DNA of 64,000 nucleotides. Origin: Nocardioides salarius (GTDB taxonomy: Bacteria > Actinomycetota > Actinomycetes > Propionibacteriales > Nocardioidaceae). The position numbers and the translations under genes are program-made. Shown one piece after another: positions 58,998 to 64,000 of this stretch; positions within the stretch are counted from its first letter, which is position 1, and each line of letters begins with the position of its first letter. The notes beneath the pieces are model-generated. The model searched no databases and had not been told where the DNA came from. It saw only the letters and a list, made by a program, of their open reading frames with translations. The stretch spans positions 1,612,001 through 1,676,000 of the forward strand of contig NZ_JAFBBZ010000001.1 of assembly GCF_016907435.1 (NCBI RefSeq). The letters run 5' to 3'.

Positions 58998-59806
58998 CGG
59001 GCACCGCGGTGGTCACGATCGCGCACGGGCGCCACGAGCACCTGGCCCGCCAGCGCGCGTCGCTCGCGCTCGGCGACCGGCTGCCCGACCTCACCGTCGT
59101 GGTCGCCATGGACGACGACCCGCCCGTGGCCGACCTGCCCGGGGCCCCGACCCGGGTCCTGCACCTGCCGCCCGACCCCCGGGGGCTCCCCCTGGCCCGG
59201 GCCCGCAACGCCGGGGTGGCCGAGGCGGTGCGCCTCGGGGCCGACGCGCTGGTGCTGCTCGACGTCGACCTGCTCGCCGGGCCCGGCCTCCTCGCGGCGT
59301 ACGCCGACGTGGTGGCCCGCGAGCCGGACGGGCTGTGGTCGGGGCCGGTCACCTACCTGCCGCCGGCGCCGCCGGCCGGCTACGACCTCGAGACCCTGGA
59401 GCGTCTCGACGACCCGCACCCGGCCCGGCCCGCACCGGCGCCGGGCGAGGTGGTGCACGACGCCTCCCCCGACCTGTTCTGGTCGCTCTCCTTCGCCACC
59501 TCGGCGGCGACCTGGGAGCGGATCGGGGGCTTCTGCGAGGACTACGTCGGCTACGGCGGCGAGGACACCGACTTCGCCCGGCTCGCGGTGGCCCGCGGCG
59601 TGCCGCTGGGCTGGGTGGGCTCGGCCCGGGGCTTCCACCAGCACCACCCGACCCAGCACCCGCCGCGCCAGCACCTCGACGACGTGCTGCGCAACGGGGC
59701 GCTCTTCCACCAACGGTGGGGCTGGTGGCCGATGACGGGCTGGCTGGAGGCCTTCGAGGCCGAGGGGCTGGTCGTGCGGGCCGGTGACGGGTGGGCGCGG
59801 GCCTGA
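58994..59806 (+). CDS. Glycosyltransferase, GT-A (GT2/GT27-like)
   Basis: 270 residues from ATG 58994. It has a GT-A fold with DPRGLPLARARNAGVAEAVR, a DxD-type metal site in ADALVLLDVDLLAGPGLLAA and a C-terminal galactosyltransferase-like motif, RIGGFCEDYVGYGGEDTDFA (the G-W/Y-GGED catalytic region), with a His-rich loop SARGFHQHHPTQHPPRQH that may hold metal. It is the last gene of the four-transferase operon and convergent with the kinase gene, 23 bp apart. Confidence 0.83.
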   Translation: MTGTAVVTIAHGRHEHLARQRASLALGDRLPDLTVVVAMDDDPPVADLPGAPTRVLHLPPDPRGLPLARARNAGVAEAVRLGADALVLLDVDLLAGPGLLAAYADVVAREPDGLWSGPVTYLPPAPPAGYDLETLERLDDPHPARPAPAPGEVVHDASPDLFWSLSFATSAATWERIGGFCEDYVGYGGEDTDFARLAVARGVPLGWVGSARGFHQHHPTQHPPRQHLDDVLRNGALFHQRWGWWPMTGWLEAFEAEGLVVRAGDGWARA

Positions 59807-59829
59807 GCCCAGGCGGGCGGGGGCGGGGG

Positions 59830-60690
59830 TCAGCGCCGCCGGCGCGCCAGCACCCGCTCGAGCAGCCGCGCCACGTCGGCGGCCAGCGGACGGTCGGCGG
59901 GGTCCTTGGCGAGCATCCGCTGCACCACCTCGCCCAGCCGCCGGTCGACGCTCGGCGGCAGGTCGGGGGCGGGGTCGTTGAGGTGCGCCAGCGCCGAGGC
60001 CACCGGCGAGTCGCGCTGGAAGGGCTTGACGCCGGTCAGGCACTGGAAGGCCACCACGCCCAGCGAGTAGACGTCGGAGGCCGCGGTCGCGCGCCGGCCC
60101 GAGACCTGCTCGGGCGAGATGTACTCCATCGTGCCGAGCACCTCGCCGGTGCTGGTCAGCGGCTCGACGTCGTCGCCGGTGGCGATCCCGAAGTCGACGA
60201 GCACCGGCTGGCCGGACTCCCCGACCACGATGTTGGCGGGCTTGATGTCGCGGTGCACCACCCCGGCGGCGTGCACCGCGCTGAGCGCGGAGGCCAGCTG
60301 GGCCACGAGGCCGGCGACCTCGAGCGGGGGCAGCGGGCCGCGCTCGGTGACCAGCTCGCCGAGGGTGTCGCCGGTGACCAGGCGCATCGCGAGGTAGGGC
60401 TGGACGGCGATCCCGTCGTCGTCCTCGCCCACGTCGTAGACCTGGGGCAGCCCGGGGTGCGAGAGCTGGCGCAGGGTGCGCGCCTCGGCCTCGAAGCGGT
60501 GCCGCGCGGTGTCGTCGTCGGCGCGCTGGGCGTGCAGCCGCTTGAGCGCGACCAGGCGCTCGTCGACGAGGTCCTGGGCGGCGTAGACGCTGCCCATCGC
60601 GCCGCTGCCGATCAGCTCGACCAGCTCGTAGCGCCCACCGACCACCAGCGACGTCGCCGCAGGGGTCTCGGGGGAACGGTGCGTGGTCAT
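59830..60690 (-). CDS. Soluble Ser/Thr protein kinase (PknB-type catalytic domain)
   Basis: 286 residues from ATG 60690. It holds a complete Hanks-type kinase domain: glycine loop YELVELIGSGAMGSVYAAQD, Lys in RLVALKRLHAQ, catalytic loop AGVVHRDIKPANIVVGESG, DFG in PVLVDFGIATGDDVEPLTST and APE-like MEYISPEQVSGRRATAASDV. The chain ends with the kinase domain (LLERVLARRRR), without transmembrane helix or PASTA repeats, so it is cytosolic. Adjacent glycosyltransferases are possible substrates but nothing in the sequence shows it. Confidence 0.9.
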   Translation of the reverse strand: MTTHRSPETPAATSLVVGGRYELVELIGSGAMGSVYAAQDLVDERLVALKRLHAQRADDDTARHRFEAEARTLRQLSHPGLPQVYDVGEDDDGIAVQPYLAMRLVTGDTLGELVTERGPLPPLEVAGLVAQLASALSAVHAAGVVHRDIKPANIVVGESGQPVLVDFGIATGDDVEPLTSTGEVLGTMEYISPEQVSGRRATAASDVYSLGVVAFQCLTGVKPFQRDSPVASALAHLNDPAPDLPPSVDRRLGEVVQRMLAKDPADRPLAADVARLLERVLARRRR

Positions 60691-60786
60691 CGTCGTGATG
60701 ATCGCACCGACCACCCCACCCCTGACCACCTCCCCGCCCATAGAGGTGAGAGGCTCGACGGTCGAGCAGTCACTTCCGCACCACCC

Positions 60787-60814
60787 ACCGGTCGGTCCTG
60801 CACCACCGACCGGT
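60787..60814. promoter_or_regulatory. Inverted-repeat operator upstream of the TetR gene
   Basis: ACCGGTCGGT (60787-60796), 8 nt, then its perfect reverse complement ACCGACCGGT (60805-60814), ending 23 bp before the ATG of the TetR gene. It probably serves as the autoregulatory operator; a similar site would be expected before the paa operon outside the window. Confidence 0.7.
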
Positions 60815-60837
60815 CACGTCCGTGCCATCCTGGCCCC

Positions 60838-61482
60838 ATGGCCGACCCCGCCGCCCCGGCCCGCCGCGGGCGCCCCGGCCACGACCGGTCCGACGTGCTG
60901 CGCGAGGCGGTGGCGCTGTTCAACCGGCAGGGCTACGACGCGACCAGCATGGGCGACCTGGCGCGCGAGCTGGGGCTGACGAAGTCGGCGATCTACCACC
61001 ACGTGACGAGCAAGGAACAGCTGCTCGAGATGGCGCTCGACGCCGCGCTGGCCGAGCTCAGCGAGGCGGTCGAGGCCGCCACCACCCCGTCGTACGCCGC
61101 CCCCGCGGGCCGGCCGCCCGCCTCGGCCTACGAGCGGCTGCGGGCGCTCGTCGCGCGCAGCGTGGAGGTGCTGGTGGCCCACCAGCCGGAGGTGACGCTG
61201 CTGCTGCGGGTGCGCGGCAACAGCCCGGTCGAGGTGGCGGCGCTGGAGCGGCGGCGCTGGATCGACGCGCGCCTGGCCGACCTGGTGCGGGCCGCGGCGG
61301 AGGAGGGCTCGCTGCGCGACGACGTCGACCCCGACCTGGTCAGCCGGTTGCTCTTCGGCATGGTCAACTCGCTGGTCGAGTGGCATCGACCCGGCGGCGA
61401 CGTCGACGCGGGCGTGCTCGCGCACGCGGTGACCACCCTGGCCTTCGACGGCCTGCGCGCGGCACAGCCCGACCCCGCCTGA
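60838..61482 (+). CDS. TetR-family regulator, probable paa repressor
   Basis: 214 residues from ATG 60838 (CATCCT six bases upstream may be a degenerate leaderless -10). The N-terminal helix-turn-helix is ALFNRQGYDATSMGDLAREL followed by LTKSAIYHHVTSKEQLLEMA. The C-terminal ligand domain is all-alpha (VTLLLRVRGNSPVEVAALER ... RLLFGMVNSLVEWHRPGGDV). It is convergent with the end of the paa operon, 35 bp apart, the usual place of PaaR-type TetR repressors that respond to phenylacetyl-CoA in actinobacteria (inference from context). Confidence 0.85.
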   Translation: MADPAAPARRGRPGHDRSDVLREAVALFNRQGYDATSMGDLARELGLTKSAIYHHVTSKEQLLEMALDAALAELSEAVEAATTPSYAAPAGRPPASAYERLRALVARSVEVLVAHQPEVTLLLRVRGNSPVEVAALERRRWIDARLADLVRAAAEEGSLRDDVDPDLVSRLLFGMVNSLVEWHRPGGDVDAGVLAHAVTTLAFDGLRAAQPDPA

Positions 61483-61517
61483 ACCCGCCTGGACCGCGGT
61501 CCGGCGGCCGGGACCGC

Positions 61518-62621
61518 TCAGGCGTCGAAGTCGACGGTGACCGCGTCGGTGAGCGGGCGCGCCTGGCAGGTCAGCACGAAGCCGGCCTCGACCTCGGCGG
61601 GCTCGAGGGCGTAGTTGCGCGCCATCTCGACCTCGCCCTCGCGCACCAGCGCCCGGCAGGTGCCGCACACCCCGCCGCGGCAGGCGAAGGGCAGGTCGGC
61701 CCGGGTCTCCTGGGCCGAGTCGAGCAGCGGCCGGTCGCGCGCGACGGTCGCGGTCGAGCTGAGCCCGTCGAGCACCACCGTCGCCTCGCTGGTCGCCCGG
61801 CCCGACCCGGCGCCGGGGGCGGCTGCGGCACGCACCAGCTCGGGCGGCGGCTCGTCGACGAAGAACAGCTCGGCGTGCACCTGCCCGGGCTCCAGGCCCA
61901 GCCGCCCGAGCACGCTGCGGGCGTCCTGCACCATCCGGTGCGGCCCGCAGAGCCAGGCGTGGTCCACGTCATCGACGGGCGCCAGGCTGGTCAGCACCCG
62001 CTCGAGCCGCGCGGCGTCGAGGCGGCCCGAGAGCAGCTCGACGTCGCGCGGCTCGCGGCTGAGCACGTACACGACCTGCAGCCGGGCGGGGTGGGCGTTC
62101 TTGAGATCGGCGACCTCCTCGGCGAACATCACCGAGGCGGTGGTCCGGTTGCCGTAGAGCAGCGTGACCCGGGCGTCGGGGTGGGCGAGCAGGCTGGCGG
62201 CGATCGAGAGCACCGGGGTGATGCCCGACCCGGCCGCCACGCACAGGTGCCGCCCGCCCGCGGCGAGCACCTCGGGGGTGGCGCGGAACCCGCCGGGGGC
62301 CAGCTGGACCTCGACGTCGTCGCCGGGGCGCACCTCGCGCACCAACCACGACGAGACGGCGCCTCCGGGGATCTCGCGGACGCCGATGCGTGGCGCCGCG
62401 CCCACCGGGGAGCAGATCGAGTAGGAGCGGCGGTGCTCGACGCCGTCGACGACGCGGCGCACGGTCAGCGACTGACCGGCGTCGAAGGCCAGCTGCTCGC
62501 GCAGCTCGTCGGGCACCTCGAAGGTGATCGCGGCGGCGTCGTCGGTCAGCGCGTCGGCCGCGGCCACGCGCAGGGCGTGGAAGGTGCGGCTGCGGGGGCG
62601 CTCGACGGCGGGTGCGCTCAT
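61518..62621 (-). CDS. paaE: Phenylacetyl-CoA 1,2-epoxidase reductase subunit
   Basis: 367 residues from ATG 62621, 1 bp after the paaD stop. It has a ferredoxin-NADP reductase-like part: FAD motif HRRSYSICSPVGAAPRIGVR, VAAGSGITPVLSIAASLLAH, LLYGNRTTASVMFAEEVADL and HAWLCGPHRMVQDARSVL. A C-terminal plant-type 2Fe-2S domain carries the ligands in LPFACRGGVCGTCRALV and LTCQARPLTD. It passes electrons from NADPH to the PaaAC di-iron oxygenase that epoxidises phenylacetyl-CoA. It is the last gene of the operon. Confidence 0.95.
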   Translation of the reverse strand: MSAPAVERPRSRTFHALRVAAADALTDDAAAITFEVPDELREQLAFDAGQSLTVRRVVDGVEHRRSYSICSPVGAAPRIGVREIPGGAVSSWLVREVRPGDDVEVQLAPGGFRATPEVLAAGGRHLCVAAGSGITPVLSIAASLLAHPDARVTLLYGNRTTASVMFAEEVADLKNAHPARLQVVYVLSREPRDVELLSGRLDAARLERVLTSLAPVDDVDHAWLCGPHRMVQDARSVLGRLGLEPGQVHAELFFVDEPPPELVRAAAAPGAGSGRATSEATVVLDGLSSTATVARDRPLLDSAQETRADLPFACRGGVCGTCRALVREGEVEMARNYALEPAEVEAGFVLTCQARPLTDAVTVDFDA

Positions 62622-62622
62622 C

Positions 62623-63165
62623 TCAGATCTCCTTGACGTGCTCGAACGGCTCGCCGCACGCGGTGCAGCGGTAGAGCGCGGTGCAGGCGGTCGGGCCGTA
62701 CTCCGAGGTCAGCTCGGGCCCGCCCGAGCCGCAGCGCGGGCAGTCCAGCCGGCGCCGGGTGACGCCCAGGCTCAGCGGCACCGGGCCGGCCGGGCGCGGC
62801 GCGGCCGTGCCCGGCGGGGAGATGCGGTGCTCGCGCAGCGCGGCACGCCCACGCGGGGTGATCCAGTCGCTGGTCCACGGCGGGCTGAGCCGCACCTGCA
62901 CCCGCACCTCGTCGAAGCCGGCCTCGGTGAGGGCCCGCACCAGGTCGTCGCGCATCGTGGCCATCGCCGGGCAGCCGGAGTACGTCGGCGTCAGCGCCAC
63001 CGTCACCGCGGTGCCGCAGGGGTGGTCGGCGACGGTGACCTCGCGCAGCACCCCGAGGTCGAGCAGCGTCAGCATCGGCATCTCGGGGTCGGTGACGCCT
63101 GCGGCGACCGCCTCGGCATCGGCGACGCCCGGGCCGCGCGTGCGCTCGGCCGTGCTCATGCTCAC
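62623..63165 (-). CDS. paaD: Phenylacetate pathway protein PaaD (iron-sulfur assembly-like)
   Basis: 180 residues from GTG 63165, which overlaps the paaC stop as GTGA; ATG 63159 is an alternative. The N-terminal MIP18/DUF59 domain is VTDPEMPMLTLLDLGVLREV and LTPTYSGCPAMATMRDDLVR. A C-terminal zinc ribbon has two CxxC pairs, LDCPRCGSGGPELTSEYGPT and ALYRCTACGEPFEHVKEI. PaaD is thought to help mature the metal centres of the epoxidase complex. It lies between paaC and paaE as in most paa operons. Confidence 0.95.
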   Translation of the reverse strand: MSMSTAERTRGPGVADAEAVAAGVTDPEMPMLTLLDLGVLREVTVADHPCGTAVTVALTPTYSGCPAMATMRDDLVRALTEAGFDEVRVQVRLSPPWTSDWITPRGRAALREHRISPPGTAAPRPAGPVPLSLGVTRRRLDCPRCGSGGPELTSEYGPTACTALYRCTACGEPFEHVKEI

Positions 63166-63971
63166 CACCGCCCCAGCGGGTGCGCGCGGGCCACGACCTG
63201 CATCTCGGCCAGCATCCGGCCCAGCGCCTCGGTGTGCATGCCGTCGCGTCCGGTGCGTCCCCGCACCCCGGCCCGGGGGGCGACGTCGGGCCACGAGCAC
63301 CGCGCCTCCGCGAGCACCTGCGCCAGCACCCCCTCGACCTCCTCGGCCGTGGCGGCGGGGTCGACGCCCGCGCCGGCCTGCGCCAGACGCGTGGCGACCG
63401 GGTGGGCGTCGAGCTGCTCGGGGTGCCAGGGCGCCAGCTCGTCGAGGGCGGCCAGCAGCCGGCGCCGCGACTCCTCGGTGCCGCGGGCCAGGGTCACCAC
63501 CCAGCGGGCGGCGTAGTCGCGGTGGTAGGTGACCTCGGTGGCGCCCTTGGCGCCGATCGCCGCCAGCACCGGGTCGCGGGTGCCGGCCAGCCGGTGCAGC
63601 AGCGCCAGCCGGGCGGTGGAGAAGAGCAGCAGCCGCACCACCAGGTGCGCGAAGTCGCCGTGCTCGAGCTCGACCAGCCGGGTGCAGCGCAGCTCGCCGG
63701 CCTCGCGGAAGAAGGCGAGCCGGTCCTCGTCGGGGGCGGGCGAGCCCTCGGCGAGCACCGGCACCACGGCGGGGTCGGCGGCCGCGGCGCGGGCCAGCAG
63801 CAGCCGGGCCTGGCCGAGCAGGTCGAGCGCGATGTTGGCGACCGCGATGTCGTCCTCGAGGTCGGGCGCGCGGCTGCACCACTGCGAGAGCCGGTGCGAG
63901 AGCACCAGCGCGTCGTCGCCGAGCCCCAGGCAGTACGCCGCCAGGTCGGCGCCGTCGACCCCCTCGGGCAT
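63162..63971 (-). CDS. paaC: Phenylacetyl-CoA 1,2-epoxidase subunit PaaC (5' end uncertain)
   Basis: 269 residues from ATG 63971; the frame stays open to the window edge at 64000, so the start may lie outside, though E. coli PaaC begins at about this point. It is a ferritin-like four-helix subunit: LAAYCLGLGDDALVLSHRLS, DIAVANIALDLLGQARLLLA, KGATEVTYHRDYAARWVVTL and GMHTEALGRMLAEMQVVARA match the family closely. It is the structural partner of catalytic PaaA in the di-iron epoxidase. paaB and paaA should lie beyond the right edge. Confidence 0.93.
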   Translation of the reverse strand: MPEGVDGADLAAYCLGLGDDALVLSHRLSQWCSRAPDLEDDIAVANIALDLLGQARLLLARAAAADPAVVPVLAEGSPAPDEDRLAFFREAGELRCTRLVELEHGDFAHLVVRLLLFSTARLALLHRLAGTRDPVLAAIGAKGATEVTYHRDYAARWVVTLARGTEESRRRLLAALDELAPWHPEQLDAHPVATRLAQAGAGVDPAATAEEVEGVLAQVLAEARCSWPDVAPRAGVRGRTGRDGMHTEALGRMLAEMQVVARAHPLGRW

Positions 63972-64000
63972 CGTCGTGTCGACACCGGCCAGGGGGTCCT

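Overview
The window is high-GC DNA throughout, with no compositional island visible by eye. Its gene content is that of an actinobacterium, most likely Nocardioides or a close relative (Nocardioidaceae); that placement is an inference. The support is an Rv36xx-like gene order (ppa, dacB, DUF2342, tilS, hpt, ftsH, folE-folP-folB-folK, DUF3180, DUF2520), GTGA/ATGA start-stop overlaps, IdeR/DmdR-type iron boxes, KstR-like operators, and many start codons lying 6-8 nt after a TANNNT hexamer, which is the signature of leaderless transcripts.

Layout. 1-9.3 kb: a partial DUF2520 gene, a glycosyltransferase/sulfotransferase pair with a divergent glycosyltransferase, an osmoprotectant (OpuC/ProU-like) ABC system split over two divergent units, a tandem-GNAT protein and a membrane coiled-coil protein. 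9.3-20 kb: the folate operon behind ftsH, then hpt, a frameshifted secreted protein, tilS, a DUF2342 metallopeptidase-like protein, dacB, and divergent ppa. 20-27.2 kb: an acyl-CoA oxidase, a PAP2 membrane phosphatase and a thiBPQ thiamine transporter under a TPP riboswitch whose 3' end is also the thiB Shine-Dalgarno. 27.3-33.7 kb: an alpha/beta hydrolase and an ElaA-like GNAT, an MBL hydrolase, and an SDR/DapB-like/old-yellow-enzyme group with two KstR-like operators next to a MarR gene. 33.8-40.9 kb: fused isobutyryl-CoA mutase behind a 22-bp palindromic operator, a BtuF-like cytosolic protein, an acyltransferase-3 protein and a HAMP adenylate cyclase. 41-43.7 kb: three regulators, namely a SigB/SigF-type sigma factor, a CarH/LitR-like MerR-B12 protein and a LuxR-type regulator with Glu in place of the phosphoacceptor Asp. 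43.8-50.8 kb: an iron ABC transporter and an unusual single-module adenylation/carrier/membrane-acyltransferase protein, each preceded by an iron box. 51-64 kb: a secreted protein of unknown function, ppsA-ppsR, a four-gene glycosyltransferase operon, a soluble Ser/Thr kinase, and a TetR gene next to the 3' part of a phenylacetate (paa) operon that runs off the right end.

The least explained content is non-coding. Three 22-bp tandem-repeat arrays (576-663, 37052-37270, 47825-48175) and a shorter diverged one (8629-8680) each begin on the stop codon of the neighbouring gene. In one case that stop appears lost and the gene reads into the array. Two convergent intergenic regions (20048-20136, 52141-52230) hold stacked palindromes sharing a TTCATCGG core. 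A third family (TTGGTCGAG...) occurs four times. I saw no rRNA, tRNA, CRISPR array, insertion sequence or prophage gene. The only gene-free stretch over 300 bases is 334-660: it holds two repeat families (506-568 and 576-663), and I see nothing in 334-505.
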